Assembly (NCBI GenBank): GCA_000504625.1
Contig: AZHR01000012.1
Span: 6,811 to 39,969 of the forward strand
DNA: 33,159 nt
Reading direction: 5' to 3'
DNA from: an alpha proteobacterium SCGC AAA240-E13
Lineage (GTDB): Bacteria; Pseudomonadota; Alphaproteobacteria; Pelagibacterales; Pelagibacteraceae
Notes under the pieces: generated by a model
Database searches by the model: none
Seen by the model: the letters and a program-made list of their open reading frames with translations, nothing else
What the model was told of the DNA's origin: nothing
Translations under genes and position numbers: made by a program
Part shown: one piece after another, positions 16,426-24,816 of the stretch
Layout: each line of letters begins with the position of its first letter
Numbering within the stretch: position 1 is the stretch's first letter

Positions 16426-16855
16426 TGATGATTTTTTCTAAAACTTCTTTAAATTTTATAACTGCAACTGAATTTGAATTTTTTAAAGCACTATAAATTC
16501 TTTTTTTTTGCTCAAAAAAAATTTCACTTGATAGCTTTTTTCCATTTTCATTTAACAAAATATGTTTGTGTCTTGAATCAATCTCACCTTTTTTCATAAT
16601 TATTGTTTTATTTTTAATTAAATCTTTTAAAACTCTATTTAAGCTTTGTTTGGTAATTTTCAATTTTATTAATAAGCCAGAAACAGTTATTCCTTCGTAC
16701 CTATCAATTAAATGAATAACTTTTTGATGAGCCACTCCCAGAGAGTGTTTTTTTAAAATTTTTTTGGAATCCGAAAAAGTTTCTCTGTAGGCATAAAATA
16801 ATTTTTCAATTAAGTCTTTAATTTGTTCATCTTTTAAATACAAAAGTTCTTTCAT
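16418..16855 (-). CDS. MarR-family transcriptional regulator (PetP-like)
   Basis: A 145-residue winged-helix protein. The recognition region TVSGLLIKLKITKQSLNRVL (about 57-76) is followed by the MarR wing with GEIDSRHKHILLNENG (about 91-106) and flanking dimerisation helices. MarR proteins bind palindromic operators as dimers and are often ligand-responsive. It is first in a three-gene unit with the OmpR-type regulator and the kinase. The same pairing is known as petP-petR in Rhodobacter capsulatus. It is divergent from ilvE over 88 bases, the likely place for its operator. Confidence 0.9.
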   Translation of the reverse strand: MKELLYLKDEQIKDLIEKLFYAYRETFSDSKKILKKHSLGVAHQKVIHLIDRYEGITVSGLLIKLKITKQSLNRVLKDLIKNKTIIMKKGEIDSRHKHILLNENGKKLSSEIFFEQKKRIYSALKNSNSVAVIKFKEVLEKIING

Positions 16856-16872
16856 TTTATTGCTAAGCTATA

Positions 16873-16901
16873 TTGACATAATATATTAAGATCGATAGTT
16901 T
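16873..16901 (+). promoter_or_regulatory. Candidate promoter for ilvE
   Basis: TTGACA at 16873-16878, a perfect -35 consensus, stands 17 bases before TAGTTT (16896-16901), a fair -10 match. Initiation near 16908 would give a leader of about 36 bases before the ATG at 16944. It lies in the divergent gap with the MarR gene. Confidence 0.45.
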
Positions 16902-16943
16902 TTTGAAGAAAATTAATCTAAAAATACAAAGAAAAATAATAAA

Positions 16944-17831
16944 ATGAATTTAGTACCTTTTGATACACGTTCAGGAAAGATATGGTTTAATGGAGCAAAA
17001 GTTGAATGGACAGATGCCAAAGTTCATGTATTGAATCATGGACTACATTATGCAAGTTGCGTTTTCGAAGGTGAAAGAGTTTATGAAGGTGAGATTTTTA
17101 AACTCGAAGAACATACGAAGAGATTATTTTATTCAGCTAGCAGAATGGGAATTGCAATACCTTATAGCCAAAAAGAGATTAACCAAGCTTGCAAAGAAAT
17201 GGTATTAACGCAGAAAGTGAAAAATGGATATGTAAGACCAATTGCATGGAGAGGAAGTGAAATGATGGCTATTGCTGCACAAAAAAATAAAATCCATGTA
17301 GTTATAGCAACTTGGGAATGGGGATCATATTTTGATCCAGAACTTAAATTAAAAGGTATAAAGTTAAATATATCTTCTTGGAGAAGACCCAATCCAAATT
17401 CTGTACCTTGGGATACTAAATCATCAGGTTTATATATGATATGTACACTTTCCAAACACGAAGCTGAGAGCAAAGGATTTACAGATTCTCTCATGTTAGA
17501 TCATGAAAATAATATTGCAGAATCAACTGGTGCAAATATTTTTTTTAAAAATAACAAAAATGAAATTCATACACCTATACCAGATTCTTTTTTAGATGGA
17601 ATAACGAGAAGATGTGTGATTGATATTGCAAAATCAAAAGGTATAAAAATTGTTGAAAGAAAAATAAAACCAGAAGAAATGTCAAATTTTACTGGATGTT
17701 TTCTTACAGGAACAGCTGCCGAAGTTACTCCCGTATCACAAGTTGACAAATATAAATTTAGCGTTTGTGATATTATAAAAGATCTTTCTAAAAGTTATCA
17801 GGCATTAGTTCAAAAGAAAACAGCGGCTTAA
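16944..17831 (+). CDS. ilvE: Branched-chain amino acid aminotransferase
   Basis: Fold-type IV PLP enzyme that transfers the amino group between glutamate and the keto acids of Leu, Ile and Val. The 295 residues are typical. The N-terminus contains VLNHGLHYASCVFEGERVYE. The PLP lysine is K159 in DTKSSGLYM, after the RRPNPNSVPW segment of alphaproteobacterial IlvE. Cofactor-binding motifs NIAESTGANIFF and FLTGTAAEVTPV are intact. D-amino-acid aminotransferase is the main alternative in the fold, but the N-terminal and RRP segments favour IlvE. It shares its last four bases (TTAA) with convergent pgsA. Confidence 0.95.
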   Translation: MNLVPFDTRSGKIWFNGAKVEWTDAKVHVLNHGLHYASCVFEGERVYEGEIFKLEEHTKRLFYSASRMGIAIPYSQKEINQACKEMVLTQKVKNGYVRPIAWRGSEMMAIAAQKNKIHVVIATWEWGSYFDPELKLKGIKLNISSWRRPNPNSVPWDTKSSGLYMICTLSKHEAESKGFTDSLMLDHENNIAESTGANIFFKNNKNEIHTPIPDSFLDGITRRCVIDIAKSKGIKIVERKIKPEEMSNFTGCFLTGTAAEVTPVSQVDKYKFSVCDIIKDLSKSYQALVQKKTAA

Positions 17832-18412
17832 TTTTTTTCATCTTCTGATATAATGTGATCTATACCTTTTCGAACATAATCATAACCAGTGTACAAAGTT
17901 AAAAATGCTGATAACCATAAAAGAATAATACCTATTGTTGTTGCATTATAATCTTCGAAATTTATAATTTTATTTCCAGTTTCTCCGGTAAGCAAAATTG
18001 CAATTGAAAACATCTGTATAAAAGTCTTGACTTTTGCAAGACTAGTTACAGGCATTTGAACTTGTACTTTTCCTAAAAATTCTCTTAAACCAGAAATTAG
18101 AATTTCTCTAGTTAAAATAATAATAGCAGCGATCACTTCGTAATTTTGAATAACTCTATTCATAACGAGTAAAATTAATGCAGCCGATATAATAATCTTG
18201 TCTGCAATTGGATCTAACAATTCTCCTAATTTAGACTCTTCTTTATATAATCTTGCAAGTAATCCATCCAAGAAGTCAGTAAAGCTTGCTAAAACAAATA
18301 AAAAGAAAGGAATTACTTCACCATAAAAGCCAGGAAGAAAAAATGAAACTACAAAAAATGGGACAATAATAATACGACCAATTGTTAAAATATTTGGAAT
18401 TTTAAATTTCAT
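17828..18412 (-). CDS. pgsA: CDP-diacylglycerol-glycerol-3-phosphate 3-phosphatidyltransferase
   Basis: Integral membrane enzyme making phosphatidylglycerol phosphate from CDP-diacylglycerol, the committed step to PG and cardiolipin. The CDP-alcohol phosphotransferase motif DG-x2-AR-x8-G-x3-D-x3-D is complete in the segment from DGLLARL to LLDPIAD. Several hydrophobic helices surround it. The start at 18412 gives MKFKIPNILTIGRI, the usual N-terminus, and 194 residues. A frame start at 18454 would add 14 residues inside uvrC. It follows uvrC by 4 bases, as in many bacteria. Its product is the lipid donor used by Lgt encoded in the same window. Confidence 0.94.
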   Translation of the reverse strand: MKFKIPNILTIGRIIIVPFFVVSFFLPGFYGEVIPFFLFVLASFTDFLDGLLARLYKEESKLGELLDPIADKIIISAALILLVMNRVIQNYEVIAAIIILTREILISGLREFLGKVQVQMPVTSLAKVKTFIQMFSIAILLTGETGNKIINFEDYNATTIGIILLWLSAFLTLYTGYDYVRKGIDHIISEDEKN

Positions 18413-18416
18413 AATA

Positions 18417-20252
18417 TTAATCGTGAAAAAAGTTGTGTATTTTTTTTGCAACAAACTGTTCTATTCCTTCAACTGATTTTAATTCTTCAAAACTAGCTGC
18501 TTCTACAGCTCGGGCAGATCCAAAATGATTTAATAAAGCTCTTTTTCTTATTTTTCCTATTCCTCCAATCCGATCAAGTAATGATTTTCTCATTCCTTTT
18601 ATCCTTTTATTTCTATGTGCATTTATAGCAAATCTATGAGCCTCGTCCCTTAATCTTTGTAAAAAAAATAAGACTGGATCATTTTTATTAAATTTAAAAG
18701 TTTTGTTTTCAAAAATAAATGTTTCGTTTCCACTATTTCTAAATTTCCCTTTCGCTATAGCGATTATAGGAATATCATACAAACCTAGCTCGTTTATTGT
18801 CTTTTTAGCAACAGAATAGTGTCCCTTACCTCCATCGATTAAAACAAGATCAGGTAATGACAAGGCATTTTTAATATCCTTAACAATCTTAGAAAATCTC
18901 CTGAATAACACCTCTCTTAACATTCCATAATCGTCATTTTTTATATTTTCTGACTTAATATTAAATTTTCGGTACCTTTTTTTAATAAAACCCTCATCAC
19001 CAAAAGCAATTAAAGCCCCAACACTATTATTGCCCTGAATATGGCTATTATCGTAAACCTCAATTAAGTTTATGTTTGATTTTAGCGAAAATTTATCAGA
19101 GAGTTCTTCAAACAAATTTTTATTGCTTTCTGTTTCATAGACTTTGCTTGTTAGAGCTTCTTTTGCATTCTTTTCAGCCATAACAGAAATTTTAAGTTCA
19201 TTTCCTTTTTTTGCAGTTTTAATAGATACTGATTTATTTTCTTTAAGTTCTAAAGTTTGCTCAATAAGTCTTTGATCATTAATTTCTTTATTAACCACTA
19301 TTAATTTTGGTGCACTCTTATTTTCATAAAACTGCATTAAGAATGAAGAAAGTATTTTAGATAAATTTTCATCAGCATCATGTTTTGGAAAAAAAGCTTG
19401 ATTCCCCCAGTTTTGTTTTGCTCTAAAAAAAAATACCTGTATGCAGCTTTTCCCCGATTCTTTATATGCTGAAATTACATCTGCTTCTGAAAGGTTGTTT
19501 ATACTTACATTTTGAGAAGATTGAATTTGAGTTAAAGCTTTTATTCTATCTCTCAAGATAGCAGCTTTTTCATAATCTAATTCTTTACTAGCAGTTTCCA
19601 TTTGCTTTGATAAATCTTTCTGAATATTTCGAGTTTTTCCTGAAATAAATTCAATACCGTTAAAAACTAATTTTTTGTAAGCATTAGGATTTATGTATCC
19701 TACACAGGGAGCAGAACATCTTTTGATTTGGTATAATATACAAGGTCTTTGTCTATTTTTAAAAATAGTATCATCACAGACCCTAAGCAAAAAAATTTTT
19801 TGAAGTATTTTTATAGTCCGATTCACCGAACCTGCTGAAGCAAATGGACCAAAATAATGTCCATCCCTAGTTTTCTTTCCCCTATGTTTAGTTAATCGAG
19901 GCCATTTTTCATTTTTGCTTATAAAAATATACGGAAAAGATTTGTCATCCCTGAGTAAAATATTAAATTTTGGTTTATGCTTTTTAATTAAATTTGCTTC
20001 TAACAATAAGGCTTCGCTTTCATTCGATGTAGTAGTTACCTCAATATTTTTGGTTTGAGCTAACATTCTCTCAGTTCTTATTGGAAGATTTTTTTCAGAG
20101 ATATAATTTTTTAATCTGTTGGGTAAATTTTTTGCTTTTCCAACATATAATATCTCATTTTTTTCATTAATCATTCTGTAAACACCAGGATTTTTAGAGA
20201 TAAAGGGAATTTTTTTTTTTATTATATATTTTCCTTTACTAAAACTAAACAT
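18417..20252 (-). CDS. uvrC: Excinuclease ABC subunit C
   Basis: Makes the dual incisions of nucleotide excision repair after UvrB loading. The 611 residues are normal. The N-terminal GIY-YIG nuclease shows NPGVYRMINEKNEILYVGKA near 20-39. A cysteine cluster follows (CILYQIKRCSAPCVGYI), then a UVR domain contacting UvrB (METASKELDYEKAAILRDRI). The RNase-H-like C-terminal nuclease has EVYDNSHIQG and LVLIDGGKGHYS. The helix-hairpin-helix end carries IGGIGKIRKRALLNHFGS. It overlaps folB by 8 bases and is followed by pgsA. Confidence 0.97.
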   Translation of the reverse strand: MFSFSKGKYIIKKKIPFISKNPGVYRMINEKNEILYVGKAKNLPNRLKNYISEKNLPIRTERMLAQTKNIEVTTTSNESEALLLEANLIKKHKPKFNILLRDDKSFPYIFISKNEKWPRLTKHRGKKTRDGHYFGPFASAGSVNRTIKILQKIFLLRVCDDTIFKNRQRPCILYQIKRCSAPCVGYINPNAYKKLVFNGIEFISGKTRNIQKDLSKQMETASKELDYEKAAILRDRIKALTQIQSSQNVSINNLSEADVISAYKESGKSCIQVFFFRAKQNWGNQAFFPKHDADENLSKILSSFLMQFYENKSAPKLIVVNKEINDQRLIEQTLELKENKSVSIKTAKKGNELKISVMAEKNAKEALTSKVYETESNKNLFEELSDKFSLKSNINLIEVYDNSHIQGNNSVGALIAFGDEGFIKKRYRKFNIKSENIKNDDYGMLREVLFRRFSKIVKDIKNALSLPDLVLIDGGKGHYSVAKKTINELGLYDIPIIAIAKGKFRNSGNETFIFENKTFKFNKNDPVLFFLQRLRDEAHRFAINAHRNKRIKGMRKSLLDRIGGIGKIRKRALLNHFGSARAVEAASFEELKSVEGIEQFVAKKIHNFFHD

Positions 20253-20667
20253 GAATACGTTTTTTTGTTATTTCTATCCCTACAGATGAAGTTTCTTTGA
20301 CGGCGTCAAGTTTTTCAATTTTTAACCTAATTTTATTAATTCTTTTATCTTTAAACAATTCGCTAAAAATATCATCGGCAAGACTTTCGATAAAATTATA
20401 ATGTTTATTTTTTGTTAAGTTCTTAATAACTTTAACAATTCTTCCATAATCCACTATTGACTTTATATCCTCATCACTATTTTTATTTTGGTCTGCATAG
20501 TTTAGCTCAATATTAAATTTAACATTTTGTTTTCTATTTTTTTCTAATTTATAATATCCAATAAAAATATTTAATAATAAATCATTAATTAATATTTTCT
20601 TTTTATAAGAATAGCTTACTTCTTGTTTCTTATTTAAAGATAATAATTTAAATTTTTTTTTATTCAT
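20245..20667 (-). CDS. folB: Dihydroneopterin aldolase/epimerase family (FolB)
   Basis: Converts 7,8-dihydroneopterin to 6-hydroxymethyl-dihydropterin plus glycolaldehyde in folate synthesis. At 140 residues it is a little longer than the common ~120, the excess being a Lys-rich N-terminal lead of about 20. Recognisable segments are ILINDLLLNIFIGYYKLEKN with the conserved Gly...Glu pattern, SIVDYGRIVKVI, NFIESLADDI, and the C-terminal IEKLDAV...SSVGIEITKKR with the family lysine. It overlaps the SDR gene by four bases (ATGA) and uvrC by eight, indicating coupled translation. Relatives in the tunnelling fold such as FolX are alternatives. Confidence 0.85.
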   Translation of the reverse strand: MNKKKFKLLSLNKKQEVSYSYKKKILINDLLLNIFIGYYKLEKNRKQNVKFNIELNYADQNKNSDEDIKSIVDYGRIVKVIKNLTKNKHYNFIESLADDIFSELFKDKRINKIRLKIEKLDAVKETSSVGIEITKKRIHV

Positions 20668-21422
20668 TCTTTAGTTCCAATAATATCAAGTGTTTTCCAG
20701 TTTAAATTTTGTCCACTATCTATAACAATTACATGCCCTGTAATCGACTTATTTGTAATCAAAAATTTAACTGCTGAACATACATCTTTTGTGTGAACAC
20801 TTTTCCTTAATAAAGTTGCAAGATATTGTTTTTTAAAGTGTTTTGCTGATTGTCTTTTATTTTTTATTGTTGGTCCAGGCGCAATACCATTTACTCTGAT
20901 ATTTGGCGCTAAGCTCATTGCAGAAGTTTTAGTAAGAATATAGAGACCAGCTTTACTTACAGTATAGGAAAAAAAATGAGGTGTTAATTTAAATACTCTT
21001 TGATCGACAATATTAATAATATTAGCTTCGGTATTTTTTGATACCTCTTTTGCAAATTGTTTAATTAAAATTGCTGGAGCCTTTAAATTAACATTAAGGT
21101 GTTTATCCCATCCTTTGATAGAAAAATTTTTTATATTATCATTCTCAAATAAAGAAGCATTGTTAATTAAGCAATTTATTCCCCCCATCTTTATTTTTGC
21201 GAAAAGAATTATTTTATTCAGTTCTGAAATTTTATTTAAATTGGCTTTAATTAAAAAAACTTTTGAACCTTTGTTTTCTAATTTTTTTTTTAATTTTTCT
21301 GCTTTGTCCTTTGATTTGTTATAATGAATTGTGATCTGATTATTGTGAGTAGCTAGATTTTCGGCTATAGCCGCCCCCATTCTGGCCGCACCCCCAGTTA
21401 AAATTATTTTTTGTTCTTCCAT
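20664..21422 (-). CDS. SDR oxidoreductase, pteridine reductase/FolM-like
   Basis: NAD(P)H-dependent short-chain dehydrogenase of 252 residues. Its nucleotide motif is TGGAARMG (9-16), the TGxxxRxG form known for pteridine reductases rather than the TGxxxGIG of FabG. NNAS is at 87-90. The usual catalytic Ser position is occupied by Asp140, with Tyr153 and Lys157 forming YxxxK, again as in pteridine reductases. The next gene is folB, joined by an ATGA overlap. A role as dihydromonapterin/dihydrofolate reductase (FolM-like) is therefore inferred; the substrate is not proven. Its start lies inside the uvrB 3' end (19-base overlap). Confidence 0.8.
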   Translation of the reverse strand: MEEQKIILTGGAARMGAAIAENLATHNNQITIHYNKSKDKAEKLKKKLENKGSKVFLIKANLNKISELNKIILFAKIKMGGINCLINNASLFENDNIKNFSIKGWDKHLNVNLKAPAILIKQFAKEVSKNTEANIINIVDQRVFKLTPHFFSYTVSKAGLYILTKTSAMSLAPNIRVNGIAPGPTIKNKRQSAKHFKKQYLATLLRKSVHTKDVCSAVKFLITNKSITGHVIVIDSGQNLNWKTLDIIGTKE

Positions 21423-23575
21423 ATTTTTATTCCCTTTTTTGCTCTAGTTCCCGGCATACCCATTTTAGATCTGCCTTTAGGATATAATTTATTCTTAATA
21501 TTGTATTGTTTAATTTTTGGATTAAGGTTTATTTCTAATTCTGTATCCTCTAGTTTTCTAATTTCATCTCTAATTTTGGCAGCCTCCTCAAATTCCAAAT
21601 TTGCTGCAGCATCTTTCATTCTGACATTTAAAGCCTTTAAATGTTTTTTTAAATTTCCACCAATATTTGCATTATCACCTATCTGTACATAATCCTTTTC
21701 ATAAATCGATTTTAGAATATCATTAATGTCTTTTTTAATAGAGGAGGCATTAATGTTATTTTTTATGTTATATTCTAATTGTATCTTTCTTCTCCTATTT
21801 GTTTCTTTGATTGCTTTTTTAATGCTATTGGTTTTTTTATCTGCATATAAGATGACTTTTCCTTCAAGATTTCTTGCAGCTCTTCCAATTGTTTGTATTA
21901 GGGAAGTTCCAGATCTTAAAAATCCTTCTTTATCAGCATCCAATATTCCCACAAGAGCACATTCTGGTATATCAAGACCTTCTCTTAAAAGATTAATTCC
22001 AACTAAAACATCAAAAACTCCCATTCTCAAATCTCTCATTATTTCAATTCTTTCAAGAGTATCTATATCTGAGTGTAGGTATCTAACTTTAATACCATTT
22101 TCGTGAAGATATTCTGTTAAGTCTTCTGCCATTCTTTTTGTTAAAGTGGTTACAAGAACTCTGAAATTTTTTGCAATAACTTTTCTGCATTCAAACAATA
22201 GATCATCAACTTGATTTTTAGCTGGTCTAATTTCGACTTCTGGATCAATTAATCCAGTGGGTCTGATGACCTGCTCTATAAATTTTCCTGATGTTTGTTT
22301 TAATTCCCATGGCCCGGGAGTTGCAGACACATAAACAGTTTGTGTTCTCATTCCATCCCATTCTTGAAATTTTAAAGGTCTATTATCCATGCAAGAAGGC
22401 AATCTGAATCCATACTCAGCTAAGGTTTTTTTTCTAGAATAGTCGCCCTTGTACATGCCATTTAGTTGAGGTACGGTTACATGACTTTCGTCAACGAATA
22501 TCAATGTGTTGTCAGAAAAATACTCAAATAAGGTTGGTGGTGGTTCTCCTTCTTTTCTGCCCGACAAATATCTGGAATAATTTTCTATTCCTGCGCAAGT
22601 ACCCGTAGCTTCAATCATTTCAAGATCAAATTTGGTTCTTTCCCTCAATCTTTGTGCTTCTAATAATTTATTTGCTTTCTTATGTTTAATTAATACCTGC
22701 TCTAGTTCCTTTTTAATTTCAATTATTGCCTGATCAATAGTAGGCTTTGGTGTAATGTAGTGGCTGTTTGCATATAGTTTTACTAAATTAAATTCATTAG
22801 TTTTGTCACCAGTTAATGGATCAAATTCTTCAATTTTTTCTAATTTATCTCCAAACAAAGTTATTCGCCAAGCTCTGTCTTCTAAATGAGATGGAAAAAT
22901 TTCAAGATTTTCTCCTCTTACTCTAAAAGTACCTCTATAAAAATTTTGATCATTCCTTTTATACTGTAAGCCGACAAAAGTTCTTATAATTTCTTCTCTA
23001 TTGTGATTATGATTTTTTTTTAATGTAAGAGTCATTTTACTGTATGCTTCAACCGAACCAAGGCCATATATACATGAAACACTGGCAACAATTACAACAT
23101 CGTCTCTTTCTAACAAAGACCGTGTAGCAGAATGCCTCATTCTGTCAATTTGTTCGTTTATGGAAGCCTCTTTTTCTATATACGTATTCGATCTAGGAAC
23201 ATATGCTTCCGGGGTATAGTAATCATAGTAAGAAACAAAGTATTCAACAGCATTATTTGGAAAAAAATTTTTCATCTCACCATATAACTGAGCAGCTAAG
23301 GTTTTGTTAGGGGCTAAAATTAGAGCTGGTCTATTGGTTTCTTCAATAACTTTGGCCATGGTAAAAGTTTTTCCAGAACCTGTAACACCCAACAGCACTT
23401 GATCGTTGGCTCCTTTTTTTGTGTTTAAAACCAATTGTTCAATAGCAGCTGGCTGATCTCCAGCTGGTTTAAAGTTACTTTCTATTTTAAATTTTTTACC
23501 ACCTTCCAGTTTTTCAAATAACACTGGTTTTTTACTCTGAATATCTGTAATTTTATTTTGATAAGTATTTTGCAT
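21404..23575 (-). CDS. uvrB: Excinuclease ABC subunit B
   Basis: Damage-verifying helicase-like subunit of nucleotide excision repair. At 723 residues it includes a longer than usual N-terminal lead of ~25 before GGKKFKIESNFKPAGDQPAA. Walker A is GVTGSGKTFT, the damage-probing beta-hairpin region carries YYDYYTPEAYVP, and Walker B is DESHVT. Helicase motifs GINLLREGLDIPE and QTIGRAARN follow. The C-terminal UVR domain (LNVRMKDAAANLEFEEAAKI) contacts UvrC. It heads the run uvrB-SDR-folB-uvrC-pgsA. No alphaproteobacterial SOS box (GTTC-N7-GTTC) was seen in the 41 bases upstream. Confidence 0.97.
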   Translation of the reverse strand: MQNTYQNKITDIQSKKPVLFEKLEGGKKFKIESNFKPAGDQPAAIEQLVLNTKKGANDQVLLGVTGSGKTFTMAKVIEETNRPALILAPNKTLAAQLYGEMKNFFPNNAVEYFVSYYDYYTPEAYVPRSNTYIEKEASINEQIDRMRHSATRSLLERDDVVIVASVSCIYGLGSVEAYSKMTLTLKKNHNHNREEIIRTFVGLQYKRNDQNFYRGTFRVRGENLEIFPSHLEDRAWRITLFGDKLEKIEEFDPLTGDKTNEFNLVKLYANSHYITPKPTIDQAIIEIKKELEQVLIKHKKANKLLEAQRLRERTKFDLEMIEATGTCAGIENYSRYLSGRKEGEPPPTLFEYFSDNTLIFVDESHVTVPQLNGMYKGDYSRKKTLAEYGFRLPSCMDNRPLKFQEWDGMRTQTVYVSATPGPWELKQTSGKFIEQVIRPTGLIDPEVEIRPAKNQVDDLLFECRKVIAKNFRVLVTTLTKRMAEDLTEYLHENGIKVRYLHSDIDTLERIEIMRDLRMGVFDVLVGINLLREGLDIPECALVGILDADKEGFLRSGTSLIQTIGRAARNLEGKVILYADKKTNSIKKAIKETNRRRKIQLEYNIKNNINASSIKKDINDILKSIYEKDYVQIGDNANIGGNLKKHLKALNVRMKDAAANLEFEEAAKIRDEIRKLEDTELEINLNPKIKQYNIKNKLYPKGRSKMGMPGTRAKKGIKIWKNKK

Positions 23576-23588
23576 TTTGTGTTAATAA

Positions 23589-23617
23589 TTAATATTAATC
23601 TAAATTATATAATTCAA
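23589..23617 (-). promoter_or_regulatory. Candidate promoter for uvrB operon
   Basis: On the minus strand TTGAAT (23617-23612) is 17 bases from TATTAA (23594-23589), leaving a leader of a few bases to the uvrB ATG at 23575. The whole 41-base divergent gap is A/T-rich, so a chance match is possible. Confidence 0.35.
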
Positions 23618-24816
23618 TGAGCATAGTTTCCAATAGCTTAAAAAGGATAAAACCTTCTCCAACCCTAGCAGTTTCTCAAAAAGCGAGAGAATTAAAAGCC
23701 GCAGGTAAAGAAGTTATAAGTTTAGGCGCTGGTGAACCAGATTTTGATACACCTGAAAATATAAAGCAAGCAGCAATAGAAGCGATTAATCGTGGTGAAA
23801 CTAAATATACAGCAGTAGATGGAACACCAAACTTAAAAGCAGCAATTGTAGTAAAATTTAAAAGAGAAAATAATTTAAATTATGAATTAAATCAGATTTC
23901 AGTAGGAACTGGCGGAAAACAAATTATTTATAATGCGATTATGGCAACAGTTAATCCAGGTGATGAAGTTATTATTCCAGCTCCTTATTGGGTTTCCTAT
24001 CCCGATATTGTTTTGCTAGCTGGTGGAAATCCAGTTATCGTTAAATGTTCAGAGAATGAAAATTTTAAAATCACTCCAGAAAAATTGGAAAATTCTATTA
24101 CAAGTAAAACTAAATGGTTAATAATTAACTCACCATGTAATCCCACTGGCTCTTGTTATTCAGCAGATGAAATAAAAGCCTTAGCAACAATTTTAATAAA
24201 AAATAAACATGTTTATATTTTGAGTGATGATATTTATGAACATATTATATACGGTAAATTTAAATTTTTTACGATAGCACAAATAAATGAACTTAAAGAC
24301 AGAACATTAACTATGAATGGTGTGAGTAAATCTTATGCAATGACAGGTTGGAGGATAGGTTATGGAGCTGGTCCTTCGGAAATTATTAAAGCTATGGCTA
24401 AAATACAATCTCAATCTACTGCTAATCCATCTTCTATTAGTCAAGCAGCAGCAACAGAGGCACTTAATGGACCGCAAGATTTTATTTTAAAAAGTTCAGA
24501 AGCTTTTCAAGAAAGAAGAGATTTTATTGTTAAGAGTTTAAACGAAATTAAAGGATTAAACTGTTTAAATCCCGATGGAGCTTTCTATGTTTTTCCCAAT
24601 TGTTCAAAATTTTTAAATAAAAAAGATAAAAAGGGCAATTTATTAAAAACCGATTCTGACTTTGTTGAATCTTTATTAGAAAACAATGGTGTAGCTGTTG
24701 TACAGGGATCAGCATTTGGTTTAGAAGGATATTTTAGAATATCCTACGCTACTTCTATGCAAAATTTAAAAAATGCATTAAAAAAAATATCAGAATTTTG
24801 TTATAGTCTCAGTTAA
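23617..24816 (+). CDS. aspC: Aspartate/prephenate-type aminotransferase (class I, subgroup beta)
   Basis: PLP-dependent fold-type I aminotransferase, 399 residues. The N-terminus IKPSPTLAVSQKARELKAAG and SLGAGEPDFDTPENIK are characteristic of the bacterial I-beta aspartate aminotransferases, some of which also act on prephenate. INSPCNPTGS holds the conserved Asn, LSDDIYEHI the Asp that contacts the pyridine nitrogen, GVSKSYAMTGWRIGYG the Schiff-base K238, and YFRISYA the C-terminal substrate Arg. Aspartate supply would feed carB/pyrimidine synthesis. It is divergent from uvrB and overlaps the 3' end of trxB by 8 bases. Exact keto-acid range is uncertain. Confidence 0.9.
   Translation: MSIVSNSLKRIKPSPTLAVSQKARELKAAGKEVISLGAGEPDFDTPENIKQAAIEAINRGETKYTAVDGTPNLKAAIVVKFKRENNLNYELNQISVGTGGKQIIYNAIMATVNPGDEVIIPAPYWVSYPDIVLLAGGNPVIVKCSENENFKITPEKLENSITSKTKWLIINSPCNPTGSCYSADEIKALATILIKNKHVYILSDDIYEHIIYGKFKFFTIAQINELKDRTLTMNGVSKSYAMTGWRIGYGAGPSEIIKAMAKIQSQSTANPSSISQAAATEALNGPQDFILKSSEAFQERRDFIVKSLNEIKGLNCLNPDGAFYVFPNCSKFLNKKDKKGNLLKTDSDFVESLLENNGVAVVQGSAFGLEGYFRISYATSMQNLKNALKKISEFCYSLS

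Noticed and set aside
20664..21422. Annotation as 3-oxoacyl-ACP reductase (FabG)
   Set aside because: The nucleotide motif is TGxxxRxG and the catalytic Ser is replaced by Asp, which fits pteridine reductases better; the gene is coupled to folB rather than to fab genes.
23576..23616. TATAAT at 23608-23613 as the promoter of the aminotransferase gene
   Set aside because: It is only 3 bases from the ATG, so initiation would fall inside the coding region, and the ATG is well supported by the conserved N-terminus.
23576..23616. LexA/SOS box upstream of uvrB
   Set aside because: No GTTC-N7-GTTC or close variant could be found in the short gap.
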